Source: UBA1141 sp963665155 (GTDB taxonomy: Bacteria; Chloroflexota; Dehalococcoidia; Lucifugimonadales; UBA3495). Taken from it: DNA of 64,000 nucleotides. Location of the stretch: contig OY761986.2 of assembly GCA_963665155.2 (NCBI GenBank), positions 744,001 through 808,000 of the forward strand, read 5' to 3'. The first letter of the stretch is position 1; each line of letters opens with the position of its first letter. The notes beneath the pieces are model-generated. The model ran no database searches. It saw nothing but the letters and a program-made list of their open reading frames with translations, and had not been told where the DNA came from. This document shows, one piece after another, positions 53,437-62,686 of the stretch. The translations under genes and the position numbers were made by a program.

Positions 53437-54546
53437 ATGGCAAGAAACGGTTTTAAGGTTATGGACTCGGACATGCATATCGTGGAGCCCGCTGACTTGT
53501 GGCAAAAATACATGGAACCCGAATATATCCAGCGGGCGCCAGTAGGTCTGAGTCGCCATTTCCGTGATTTGGGAGTGGAAGTGGAAGGCCGGGTGTTCCC
53601 AACGCCCAACAAGAGCTATACCAACGCCATCACTCCCATCATGGAAGAACAAATGGTCCTCTATAAGGAGTCCCAAGATCTTGGCTGGAATAGCGACTCC
53701 CAAGTCATGGCCATGGATACCGAAGGCATAGACGTAGCCATCTTATTCCCCAGCCGTGGCCTCTTCACGCTGGGTATCGACGGTATGGACCCTGGATTGG
53801 CGGCGGCCATATCTCAGGCTTACAATGCCTGGCTGTCCGATTTTTGCGGCCAAAATCCAGACCGATTGCATGGCGCAGCCATGATCCCTCCCCACGATGT
53901 GGACGAAGCGGTTAAAGAAGCCCGGCGAGCGGTCGAGGAACTGGGATTCAAGACCGTGTTCATGCGCCCCAACTTGGTCAACGGTAGAAATTGGCACGAT
54001 CCATATTATTATCCCCTATGGGAGGAGATAGAAAGGCTGAACGTGCCCATGTGTTTCCATGAAGGCGGCAAGGTGGACCTACCCCAAGTGGGTTCGCAAT
54101 TTGAGACCCACATGCTCTACCACACCTGTACCCATCCCTTCGGGATGATGCTGGCGGTGGTTGATGTGGTGGGCGGAGGCCTGCTGGAGCGATTCCCGGG
54201 TCTGACGATGGCGTTCCTAGAGGGCAACTGTTCTTGGGCGCCTTGGCTTCTGTGGCGCTTGGACGAGCACCAAGAAATGAGCGGTAAGTACGACCACCCC
54301 GACCTAAAACTGACCCCTAGCGAGTATTTTCGCCGCCAATGCTACGTGTCCGTCGAGTGCGACGAGATGCCAGCGGAGATCGCCACCAAGTTCGGTCTTG
54401 AGAACAACGTGGTTTTTTCCACTGACTATCCCCATGCCGACTCCAAGTATCCCAAGGCGGTTGACCGATTTCTGGAAATGCCCCTAACCGACGAGACCAA
54501 ACGCAAGTTCCTGTGGGACAACTGCGCTCGCCTCTACGGTTTCTAA
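53437..54546 (+). CDS. Amidohydrolase-2 family metal-dependent hydrolase (paralogue)
   Basis: Protein of 369 aa from ATG 53437 (GGAG ten bases upstream). The metal motif is VMDSDMHIVEPADLW, with LHGAAMIPPHDVDEAVKEAR, MCFHEGGKVDLPQVG, FLEGNCSWAPWLLWRLDEH and FSTDYPHADSKYPKAVD. It is the same family as 44485-45633 and related to decarboxylases such as ACMSD and salicylate/resorcylate decarboxylases. The terminator-like hairpin upstream suggests control by attenuation. It is followed by the IS-disrupted GMC gene on the other strand. Confidence 0.88.
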   Translation: MARNGFKVMDSDMHIVEPADLWQKYMEPEYIQRAPVGLSRHFRDLGVEVEGRVFPTPNKSYTNAITPIMEEQMVLYKESQDLGWNSDSQVMAMDTEGIDVAILFPSRGLFTLGIDGMDPGLAAAISQAYNAWLSDFCGQNPDRLHGAAMIPPHDVDEAVKEARRAVEELGFKTVFMRPNLVNGRNWHDPYYYPLWEEIERLNVPMCFHEGGKVDLPQVGSQFETHMLYHTCTHPFGMMLAVVDVVGGGLLERFPGLTMAFLEGNCSWAPWLLWRLDEHQEMSGKYDHPDLKLTPSEYFRRQCYVSVECDEMPAEIATKFGLENNVVFSTDYPHADSKYPKAVDRFLEMPLTDETKRKFLWDNCARLYGF

Positions 54547-54722
54547 GGAACTGCCTTCGGCAGTAAGTGTGGTCTAGCCAGCGCGACCCTGTCGTTCTGA
54601 CCTACTAAACCTTGTTATTTTGAGGAGCGCAGCGACGAAGAATCGCATTCACGAAAGGCACCCAAGCTCGAGGCTCATGCACTCTTTGGGAGAGACGACC
54701 CGAACTCACTTAACCTGGTTCG

Positions 54723-54767
54723 TTACTGCCCGGCCTTAATAAAATCCGCTACCCTCTCGGCAATCAT
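54723..54767 (-). pseudogene. C-terminal 14 codons of the interrupted GMC oxidoreductase gene
   Basis: On the minus strand, beyond IS copy 3 and its AATCAT duplication, the codons AERVADFIKAGQ then TAA complete the GMC frame that stops being host sequence at TTIMI on the other side. The join TTIMIAERVADFIKAGQ fits the usual GMC C-terminus. Confidence 0.8.
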
Positions 54768-56749
54768 GATTCCCTCGCAAAAAGGCCTGTTTGAGATGAA
54801 CCCTGGCGTGCGAAGGGGCCTGGAAGGGAGGAGGCCACGGGATGCCGGCTGCTGGCCTCACCGCACCATCTGCCGCGCTCAGGACAAGCGTGATCCCGTT
54901 GCGGTACCCCTTCCGTGGCTCAGGGCACCCGGTGGAAGCTGTGGAGCGGCGCCCTCATGCGGCCGTGACCGCAGGTACCGTCCCGACCGCCCGCTGAGCC
55001 GTGTTCTCCATCTCCACCAGGCGTGCATGGACCATCCGCTTGAAGTTGCACGCCAACGCCTTCAGGTAGACGGCAAGCCGCACCCGACGGCCCCCTCGCA
55101 CCCGCAAGCGCCCAAGCCCGTGGGCGCGCTTCAGCTCGGAGTTCGTTCCCTCGATCCCGGCCCTTATGGCATACCGCTTGCGCCACTCCTCGATGGCCTC
55201 GGCCCTCCGGCGCCGCTCGATGTTCACCTTCACCAGGTCCGCCTTGAGGACGTAGGCCCCCGCACGCCGGTCCAGCTTCACTGGGCAACGGGACCGCAAG
55301 GGGCAGGGCTCGCATGTTGTCCTGGCAAAGTGGACCTCTACCCGCTCCGGCGCATCCTCCAACTCGTGCTCCTCGATGGACGGGTGGCCGGCGGGGCACA
55401 CCGTGGCCTGCTCCCCTGTGACGTCGATCTGAAAGTCCGCGGCGGTGAGCGGCGGTGGTCCGTCACCCTCTCCTTCGTGCGAGTTCCCCGGCGCCGACCC
55501 CGCCACCGGGCTCACCAGTTCCGTTCCCCGGCGCGAGGCTTCGAAGGCATTGCGGCCCGACCCCTACGCCGTGTCGGCGAAGAGCTCGTCCGGTCGGACC
55601 TTCCGCTCCGCGAGCCCGTCAACGACCGGCACGCTCACGTCGGTGTCGCTCCCACTCGAGGGGGTCACCTCCACGTGGGTGATGAGCTGGGTGGCGTTCT
55701 CCTCGTGGCAGGTCTCCGCCACCTGCACCTCGTACCCCTTCCCCTTGTGGCCGCTGTAGGTCACATCCGGGTCGTGGGGCGATTGCAGCGAGTCGGCGGA
55801 CACCTGCTTCGGGTCCTTCAAGGCCACGGGCACCTTGCATTCCCCAGCATCGTCGTCATCGTCCCTGGGGTGCCCGTCCCGGTGTTTGCCCACATGGCAC
55901 TGCTCCCGCAGCAGCCGCTCCAGCAGCCGGTACTCCTCCAGCTGGGCAGCAGTCGTGCCATGGAACCGGTCCACCAGCCGGTAGAGGTCCCGGGCACAGA
56001 CCGAAAGGCGTCGCCGACCCTCCCCCGTGCGGGCGTCCTCGTAGTGGGTCGCCTCGTCTTCTTCCTTCAAATAGCGCCCTAGGAGGCCCTCCGGAACCCC
56101 AGGGCGAAGCTCTGGGTGCTCCCAGCGCAAGGCCCGCAGGAACAACCGCATCGTCTCACAGAACAGGCCCAGCCGGGTGAGTGTGGCGATGTTGCTCATG
56201 ATGTGGGTGGAGTCCAGCCGTTGCTTTCCGGTGCGTATGCCCAGCGCCTGGATGATCCGGTCCGTGGTCTCCTGGAAAGCCAGCCGGCCACCGTCGTGCT
56301 GCATCAGGCGAACTCGGAAGTTGTGGAGGGTCTTCTGGGGCAGGTGGGTCTCCTCGATGTCCAGCCGCAGGGCGTGGTGCCAGAGCAGGTTGAACTCTAG
56401 TTGTTCCAGAGCTTCATCGTCGGTGAGGTTGAACATCTCTTTGAGGAGGTGGACCCCGAGGACGGTCTGCACCGCCCGGTTGGGACGGCCGTTGTCCACG
56501 CAGTACATGGGAGCAAAGCGCTCCTCGTCAATCAGGGGGAGCGCCTCGTTTCGGAAAACCTCGGCCCAACTTCTCTCCAGGCGCTTAGCCTTCTTCGGCG
56601 TCACCAGGAACTGGGACTGCCAGAGGCTCTCTTGCGGGTCTCGTATTCGGAACATCCTCCCCTCCCTCGGCCAGGCGCTGCCCCAACGCCCTTTCCCCAC
56701 ATTATCCTCCCATTGCCCCCGGAGGACGAGGGGTTTTTACGAGGGAATC
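54768..56749 (-). mobile_element. IS1182-family element, copy 3 (1982 bp)
   Basis: Ends GATTCCCTCG..., flanked by the 6-bp direct repeat AATCAT (54762-54767 and 56750-56755). Inserted in the 3' end of the GMC oxidoreductase gene. Nearly identical to copy 2 outside the MITE; both carry the same TAG. Confidence 0.93.
54955..56655 (-). pseudogene. IS1182-family transposase, copy 3 (nonsense codon)
   Basis: Starts at ATG 56655 and would end at TGA 54955. A single TAG at 55564-55566 replaces the Tyr codon in LFADTAYGSG; the rest is one open frame including CEPCPLRSRCP and the natural C-terminus. Product truncated right after a catalytic Asp, so probably inactive. Since the same TAG occurs in copy 2, this defective version has spread. 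Confidence 0.9.
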
Positions 56750-58264
56750 AATCATGATAGTGGTCGCCGCCGTGTTGGCCCGGACCACATCGGGCATGAC
56801 CGATGCGTCGACCACCCTGAGACCCTGCCCCCCGCGTACCCGGCAGTACTGATCCACCACGGCCATAGGGTCCGATTCCGGCCCCATCTTGCAGGTGCCG
56901 GATATGTGGTAGGACGTACTGACCGTGCGCAGTATCCATGCGTCCAAGGCGTCGTCTGTAGCCAAATCTTCGTCGGTTGGCGTAACCCGCTGCTCCACCC
57001 AAGGGCCGAACGCCCCGTCTTCCAAGAGTTGAACGGCAAGGCGAACCGCTTCTCGTAGCCTTTCCCGGTCCCAAGGGTCTTGCAAGTATCTGTAGTCCAT
57101 CTCTGGTTTGGCTTGTGGGTCTGCCGAGGTTAGCCGCAATTCTCCCGAACCTTGGGCCAGGTATAGCCCACAACCAATAGTATGGGTCGGGTCTTCGCCT
57201 TCAGGGATTACGGTATTTAACGACGAGGGCGACAGTATCATGTCGTTGGGAGTCGACGAGCCTTCGGCGGTGTACCGGAGGCGGACAGCCCTGCGGCCCA
57301 GCGTATCTTCCGGCAGTGCGTCCTTGGCGGAAAACCGCACCGACAGGTTGGGGTGGTCCCGCATGTTCTGACCCACGCCGGGCGAGTGCTGAACGAGCGG
57401 TATGTTTAGCGGCCGCAACTGTTCTTCCGGCCCCACGCCTGAAAGCATAAGCAATTGGGGTGAAGCTACCGCCCCGGAGCACAGGATTATTTCGCTGCCA
57501 CGGACTTCATACTCTTCGGTGCCGCTTTCCGTGTTGACCTCAACGCTAACGCCCACCGCTCGGGTCCCTAAAAACCGGATTTTTGTTGCTGATACGCCAG
57601 CCCTGACTGTCAAGTTGAGGCGATGCCGTACCGGGTCCAAGTAGTTCAGAGCCATGCTCATGCGCACGCCTTCGATATTGTTTTCCGCTCGCAAGCTTAT
57701 TCCGGTGGAGTCTGGGTTGTGGTTGTCCGGGTACTCGGGGAATCCGTGGGTCACGCAGGCCTGGTAGAAAGCTTCCTGTAGCGGCGGCCAAGTCTCCCTC
57801 GGGTGTCGGCGTACTGGAATCGGGCCTTCGGTGCCGTGGAAGTCATCCCGGAAATCTTGGTCATTTTCCATCTTGCGGAAGTAAGGCAGGACCTTCAGGT
57901 AGAACCATTCGTCGTTCCCCCATTCCGCCCACGTGTCGAAATCTTCGGGTGCGCCGCGGATGAAGGTCTGGCCGTTAATGGCGCTGGATCCTCCCATAAC
58001 CTTGCCGCGGGGCACGGGCATGGGCCTGGATTGCTCGGGAGTGGCGGTGCCTTCGAAGGACCAGTTGAAGGGCGAGTCGACGGCCCGGGCTTCCAGGTTG
58101 ATCAAGCCCTATCCGTATTTGAGGATGGAAGGCAGATGTTGAAAATCGGGGTAATCCTGACCCGCTTCCAATAACAACACCGACCGACCTGGCTCCTCGG
58201 ACAACCTCGACGCCAGAGCGCACCCTGCGGTGCCGCCGCCCACGATTACAATGTCATATTCCAT
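56750..58264 (-). pseudogene. GMC-family FAD oxidoreductase, 5' part (nonsense codon and IS insertion)
   Basis: ATG 58264 (AGGGAG upstream) begins MEYDIVIVGGGTAGCALASR, the FAD-binding motif. An in-frame TAG at 58109-58111 follows LPSILKYG at codon 52, after which GLINLEARAVDSPFNWSFEG continues in frame. The GMC signatures are present: VMGGSSAINGQTFIRGAPED, ILCSGAVASPQLLMLSGVGP and STSYHISGTCKMG, whose His is one of the active-site pair. The second (N-terminal to NTAATTIMI, DVVRANTA) is changed from the common N-P-N/T form. The frame is cut by IS copy 3 after TTIMI. It follows the TPP gene by 23 bases, so it was the second gene of that operon. GMC enzymes oxidise alcohols such as choline. Confidence 0.88.
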
Positions 58265-58287
58265 GCTGTGCTCCCTGGATTCGTTAC

Positions 58288-59892
58288 TTACACAAAGGGG
58301 GAGGGCATCATGCCCACCGGCACTTCTATCAACGTGGGTGCGTCGTTGGCGGCCAAGACGTCACGCAGCGTCGATTCCAAACCCTCGGCGCCAGACACTC
58401 TTATTCCCCGTGCTCCGTAGGCTTCGGCCAGTTTCACAAAATCAGGGTTATGCAACTTCGACCCGATTATCCTGCCCTCGAACCGGTTTATTTGGTCCCG
58501 CATGACATTGCCGAAAGCGTTGTCATTGAAAACAACCACAACGGCGTTAATTTCGTGTTGCACCGCGGTGGCCAGTTCTTGAGAGTTGAATAAAAATCCG
58601 CCGTCGCCCGACAGCACCACCACGGCTTTGTCCGGCTGAGCTACCTTGGCGCCTAGGGCCGTGGGGTAAGCGTAGCCCAGGTTGCCTGAGTAAGAAGAGG
58701 TTAGGAAGGTCCTCGGCTCATAGACTGGGAAATAAGCGCGGCTATAATAACCGACCTGAGTCATACCAGCCACCAGGATACCGTCGTCGGGCATAGCGGA
58801 GCGCACCGCTCCCAGCAATGAAGCTTGGGGTTCGGCGGTTATCGATGCCTCTGCCCTGGCAGCTTTTTGCGCCGCTACCTCGGAACTCCGGTCAGGCCGG
58901 GCCGAGCCTTGGCTAGACAGTGCGCCGTATAGCTGTTCCAATGTGCTGCTGGCGTCCCCCAAGATGCTGAAGGTATCTTCGTAATTGCGGCCAAGCTCCT
59001 CTTCGTCAACATCTATCTGGATGATCTTTTGACCTCCCAGCAGACTGGGAGTGCCCATCCTGGTACCCACCGCCAGGATAATGTCGTGACCAAATGCTTG
59101 GGCTATGTTGTCGTTTCGCAGCCACAGAGCCCCCAAGGCCAAAGGATGCTTGTCCGAGATTGCGCCCTTGCCTTCGGCAGTTGTTATCACCCCGGCTTGC
59201 AAGTGCTCGGCGACTTTCACTAGGGCCTGGGTCGCTCCTGAAGATACTGCTCCGCCACCGACCCAAATCAGGGGATTTACCGCTTCGGTCAGCATTTGAG
59301 CAGCTCTTTCGACTCGCTCTCTATCAGCTTGAACCTGTCTGGGTTCTTCCGGCTCCCTCAACTCCACGTCGGCCAACTCGGCCAAGGTCTCCGGCGGCAC
59401 CTCAATCTCCACGGGACGGGGCCGCCCGGTCTTCAGTTGACGGAATGCTTCGTGGACTGCTTGCGGAATGTCTGCAGGGTTTAGTACCCGCTGCGCCCAT
59501 TTGGTCACCGGCTTGATGGCATCCAACTGGTCGTCGACTTCGTGAAGCATTCCCCGGTTGACGCCGATTAGGTCGCGCTCTATTTGCCCGCAAACAACCA
59601 TGATGGGAGAAGAAGCGGCGTAAGCGGTACTGATGCCCCCGGATGCGTTGAGCAGTCCCGGTCCCGGCACCATCAAAGCCGTCCCGATGCCTTCCCCTCC
59701 GGCTCTAGAGTAGCCATCGGCCATGTACCCAGTAGCTTGTTCGTGCCTGGTTGTTATGAACCGAATACCCTGCTCCTTATAAAGGGCGTCCATAGCATGG
59801 TATAGCTGCACGCCGGGCAGACCGAATATGACCCGTACCCCTTCAAGGTACAGGGATTTCATGAGTGCTTGTCCACCGGTCATTTCAGCCAT
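58288..59892 (-). CDS. Thiamine diphosphate-dependent enzyme (acetolactate synthase-like, paralogue)
   Basis: Protein of 534 aa. The PYR domain has YLEGVRVIFGLPGVQLYHAM and the activating Glu in ITTRHEQATGYMADGYSRAG. The central domain has NPLIWVGGGAVSSGATQAL. The PP domain has VVLSGDGGFLFNSQELATAV and VVVFNDNAFGNVMRDQINRF (GDG...N). It is shorter than biosynthetic IlvB and lacks an adjacent regulatory subunit, so it is probably catabolic: candidates are benzoylformate decarboxylase-like or sulfoacetaldehyde/oxalyl-type activities, and none can be chosen. AGAGGAATGA precedes ATG. A GMC oxidoreductase pseudogene follows in the same operon. Confidence 0.9.
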   Translation of the reverse strand: MAEMTGGQALMKSLYLEGVRVIFGLPGVQLYHAMDALYKEQGIRFITTRHEQATGYMADGYSRAGGEGIGTALMVPGPGLLNASGGISTAYAASSPIMVVCGQIERDLIGVNRGMLHEVDDQLDAIKPVTKWAQRVLNPADIPQAVHEAFRQLKTGRPRPVEIEVPPETLAELADVELREPEEPRQVQADRERVERAAQMLTEAVNPLIWVGGGAVSSGATQALVKVAEHLQAGVITTAEGKGAISDKHPLALGALWLRNDNIAQAFGHDIILAVGTRMGTPSLLGGQKIIQIDVDEEELGRNYEDTFSILGDASSTLEQLYGALSSQGSARPDRSSEVAAQKAARAEASITAEPQASLLGAVRSAMPDDGILVAGMTQVGYYSRAYFPVYEPRTFLTSSYSGNLGYAYPTALGAKVAQPDKAVVVLSGDGGFLFNSQELATAVQHEINAVVVVFNDNAFGNVMRDQINRFEGRIIGSKLHNPDFVKLAEAYGARGIRVSGAEGLESTLRDVLAANDAPTLIEVPVGMMPSPFV

Positions 59893-60070
59893 AAATCATT
59901 CCTCTATTTGGAACGCACCGCCACAAATCGGGTGCGCCGCTTAGATTTGGTTGCTGTGTTCGTATGCCACTGATTAACGGGTATGCTGCGGTCTTTGGCC
60001 GTTCGAACCAACTTACAATCAGGTTTAGGTATTTGTCCGCTTTCGGTGAGAGCTGGGGAATTGCGGTGTA

Positions 60071-60313
60071 CTAACTCTCGTCATTGTCCGAGCCAGACTC
60101 TCCTGGCAAGGTTTTCAATGCCCGTTCAACAGCGTCGACGGCTCGAAGTCTCAGCGATTGGGGAAGTTCCGTTGCGAAAGTATGGCGTGGGACGAAAATA
60201 AATTGAGGACGGCGCAACTCCAGCCTGGCGCACCAGCGGCAAACACCAGCGAAATTGTGCCATCTTTCCAAGTGCTCACACCAGCACTTCAGTTCATTCC
60301 TTGTAATCGACAA
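60071..60313 (-). CDS. Small Cys/His-rich hypothetical protein (80 aa)
   Basis: TTG 60313 to 60071. The N-terminal half holds KCWCEHLERWH and GVCRWCARLE, giving a CxCxH...CxxC set that could bind zinc. The C-terminal half is helical and ends in an acidic tail (GESGSDNDES). No clear ribosome-binding site is seen and the start is uncertain. Not recognised. Confidence 0.4.
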   Translation of the reverse strand: MSITRNELKCWCEHLERWHNFAGVCRWCARLELRRPQFIFVPRHTFATELPQSLRLRAVDAVERALKTLPGESGSDNDES

Positions 60314-60660
60314 AATACCAGCCTGTTATCAAATGGATCAGGATTTTGGACTCTGGGACGGGGTCTATTCTCCGGGATAATCCGCGAGCGCAAAAGGACC
60401 GAAGGGAGTTCCTGCCGCATCGGCTCGGCTGCCGACTTGTAAGTCATCTTGAACGGCACGGCGGTCAGGTTAAAAGGCTATTTGTTCCGCTTACCTTCTG
60501 ATTTCTGTTGGTTACCTTGATGATTTTCTCAAGAGATTTCGTGGCTAGATTACCCCATTCAAACCGCCCGGTCTAGTGTACCAGATTGGAATTTCATTCT
60601 AGTAATCGTTGGTTGGCCTATTGTGATGGGACCCACGTGGCGGAATTGAGGCAGCCAGCA
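60314..60660. other. Intergenic stretch, nothing recognised
   Basis: About 350 bases between the small Cys/His ORF and the end of the GH15 gene. No ORF of note and no clear terminator. Confidence 0.45.
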
Positions 60661-62505
60661 TCATCGTTGTCCTCCCCGTTCCAGAGCGCGGTCCAGATTG
60701 AAGGCAGCGCTGATTAGAGAAAGATGTGTGAATGCTTGAGGGAAGTTGCCCAGCGCTTCCCCGGTTGGCCCTATTTCCTCGGCGTAAAGCCCCAAGTGGT
60801 TGGCGTAGCTAAGCATTTTCTCGAACATCAAGCGGGCTTCATCCAGACGAGACCGGTCGCCCCATCCGGCGCGGGTGAGGGCCTCGACCAGCCAGAAAGT
60901 GCAAATATTGAACGTGCCTTCTTTGCCGGCCAACCCGTCCTGCGCTCGTTCCGTGTTGTAACGGTGGACTAGGCTGTCGGAAACCAGTCCACCTGATTCC
61001 GGCGAGCGGTTGATCGCATCCAGAGTGCTTAGCATTCGGCGGTCCGTAGGGGAGATAAAAAACACCAATGGCATGATCAGGTTTGAGGCGTCCAGAACGT
61101 CACTGTCATAGGATTGAACGAAAGCCTGCTTCTCGGCATTCCAGCCGCGCTCCATTATCTCTTCGTAGATCTCGTCTCTGGTCTTTAACCAGAGATCTCG
61201 GTCGGACGGAAACGAGCGCTTTTCGGCCAAGCGGATGGAGCGGTCCACAGCGACCCAGCACATGACTTTGGAGTAGACGAAGTGCTTCTGCCCGCCTCTG
61301 ACTTCCCAAATCCCTTCGTCGGTCCGATGCCAATTACGGCAGACCCAGTTGGCCATCGAGCGCACTTGGGTCCAGAAATCATAGGAAATGGGAGTACCGT
61401 ATTTGTCGTACAGGTAAATTGCGTCGATAAGCTCGCCGTAAATGTCCAATTGCAGCTGGCCATAAGCGCCGTTCCCAATACGAACCGGCTTGGAGCCTTT
61501 GTAGCCGTCCAGATGCTCCAAGGACTCTTCACTCAGCTCACGCCGTCCGTCGATGCCGTACATGATCTGTATCGAACCGTCGGAATTCACGTCCTTGGTG
61601 CACTCTTCGACCCAAGCCATAAACTGGCCCGCCTCCTCGGTGAATCCGATTCGCAGCAGGCCGTATAGGGTGAAAGCCGCATCACGTATCCAGGTGTACC
61701 TGTAGTCCCAGTTTCGTACACCGCCGAGTTCTTCGGGAAGACTGGTCGTGGGCGCTGCGACGATGGCGCCGGTATCTTCGAAAGTAAGCAGCTTCAGGGC
61801 CAAGGCGGAACGCTCCACCATCTCCCGCCAGCGGCCCTTGTAGTTGGACTTGGAGAGCCAGTTTCGCCAGTAGTCCACCGTGGACCTGAATAAGGAGTCG
61901 GTTTCAAGTCTGGAGAGGGGCGAACAAGGGTCTTCTATCCCCGGATCGACCGCCCCCAGCACGAAATTTACGATTTGGCCTTCGGTCAGCGTGAACTCGG
62001 CAACAACGCCGCTACCTTCCTTCTGGATGGGTACGGCAGTCGAAAGTTGCAGGCAGGCATTTTCAGAGCGAAACACCGCCCCGCCAGGCGTAATAGTTGT
62101 TACATGGCTGTCTCTGGCGTAATTGAACGCTGGTTGGCACTCCATCCGGAAAGTCATGGACCCGCGCACAACATGCACACGGCGTATTAGCTGGTGATGC
62201 CCAAGTTCGCCCTCGCTTAGCCCCACAGGCATGAAGTCTATTATCTCTCCGACGCCATCTGTCGAAAGAAAGCGAGTAACCAGCACATTGGTTTCGGGCC
62301 AGTATATTTGCTTATGGGTAGCCGCTGCAGCGATTGGTGAGATCTTACAACGGCCACCTTTTTTGTCGTCCAGGATCGCTGCGAAAACACTGGGAGAGTC
62401 GAAGTGAGGGTCGCAGAACCAGTCTATGGAGCCGTCCATCCCTACCAGTGCCACGGTGTGCATATTGCCGATGATGCCATAGTTCTCGATTGGTTGATAC
62501 GCCAT
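60661..62505 (-). CDS. Glycoside hydrolase family 15 (glucoamylase/trehalase-like)
   Basis: Protein of 614 aa. The N-terminal super-sandwich begins ENYGIIGNMHTVALVGMDGS with IDWFCDPHFDSPSVFAAIL. The (alpha/alpha)6 catalytic barrel has RNWDYRYTWIRDAAFTLYGL (general-acid side) and GKEGTFNICTFWLVEALTRA (base side). This is the GH15 subtype found with trehalase-like and glucodextranase-like enzymes in bacteria and archaea. There is no signal peptide, so it is cytoplasmic. AGGAGTAAAGG precedes ATG. The next gene upstream on the same strand is a glucose dehydrogenase-type MDR enzyme, which suggests release and oxidation of glucose. Confidence 0.93.
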   Translation of the reverse strand: MAYQPIENYGIIGNMHTVALVGMDGSIDWFCDPHFDSPSVFAAILDDKKGGRCKISPIAAAATHKQIYWPETNVLVTRFLSTDGVGEIIDFMPVGLSEGELGHHQLIRRVHVVRGSMTFRMECQPAFNYARDSHVTTITPGGAVFRSENACLQLSTAVPIQKEGSGVVAEFTLTEGQIVNFVLGAVDPGIEDPCSPLSRLETDSLFRSTVDYWRNWLSKSNYKGRWREMVERSALALKLLTFEDTGAIVAAPTTSLPEELGGVRNWDYRYTWIRDAAFTLYGLLRIGFTEEAGQFMAWVEECTKDVNSDGSIQIMYGIDGRRELSEESLEHLDGYKGSKPVRIGNGAYGQLQLDIYGELIDAIYLYDKYGTPISYDFWTQVRSMANWVCRNWHRTDEGIWEVRGGQKHFVYSKVMCWVAVDRSIRLAEKRSFPSDRDLWLKTRDEIYEEIMERGWNAEKQAFVQSYDSDVLDASNLIMPLVFFISPTDRRMLSTLDAINRSPESGGLVSDSLVHRYNTERAQDGLAGKEGTFNICTFWLVEALTRAGWGDRSRLDEARLMFEKMLSYANHLGLYAEEIGPTGEALGNFPQAFTHLSLISAAFNLDRALERGGQR

Positions 62506-62567
62506 CCTTTACTCCTCAGGTATCAATGCCAGTTGCCTGCCCTGCCCGGCGTAAGAGAGGCGAGGAC

Positions 62568-62668
62568 GAAATCCCCCAACCCCCTTTAGCAAAAGTGGGG
62601 CTATCGGCTCTCCACCGCAACGGAGGAAGAAAAGTCCCCCTTTCTAAAAGGGGGGTTGGGGAGATTTT
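62568..62668. repeat. Long inverted repeat between GDH-like and GH15 genes
   Basis: GAAATCCCCCAACCCCCTTT at the left and the near complement AAAGGGGGGTTGGGGAGATTT type at 62641-62668, about 50 bases apart. It resembles the dispersed C-rich/G-rich palindromic repeats seen in many bacterial genomes and may act as a terminator or a MITE relic. Confidence 0.7.
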
Positions 62669-62686
62669 ATCTCCGTATGCGCCAAA

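Noticed and set aside
11125..58111. TAG as a recoded sense codon (in-frame TAG in the GMC gene, LLM gene and two IS copies)
   Set aside because: TAG ends several intact genes here (ureC, urtB, first Rieske gene), the replaced residues differ, and other lesions accompany it. Nonsense mutation is simpler.
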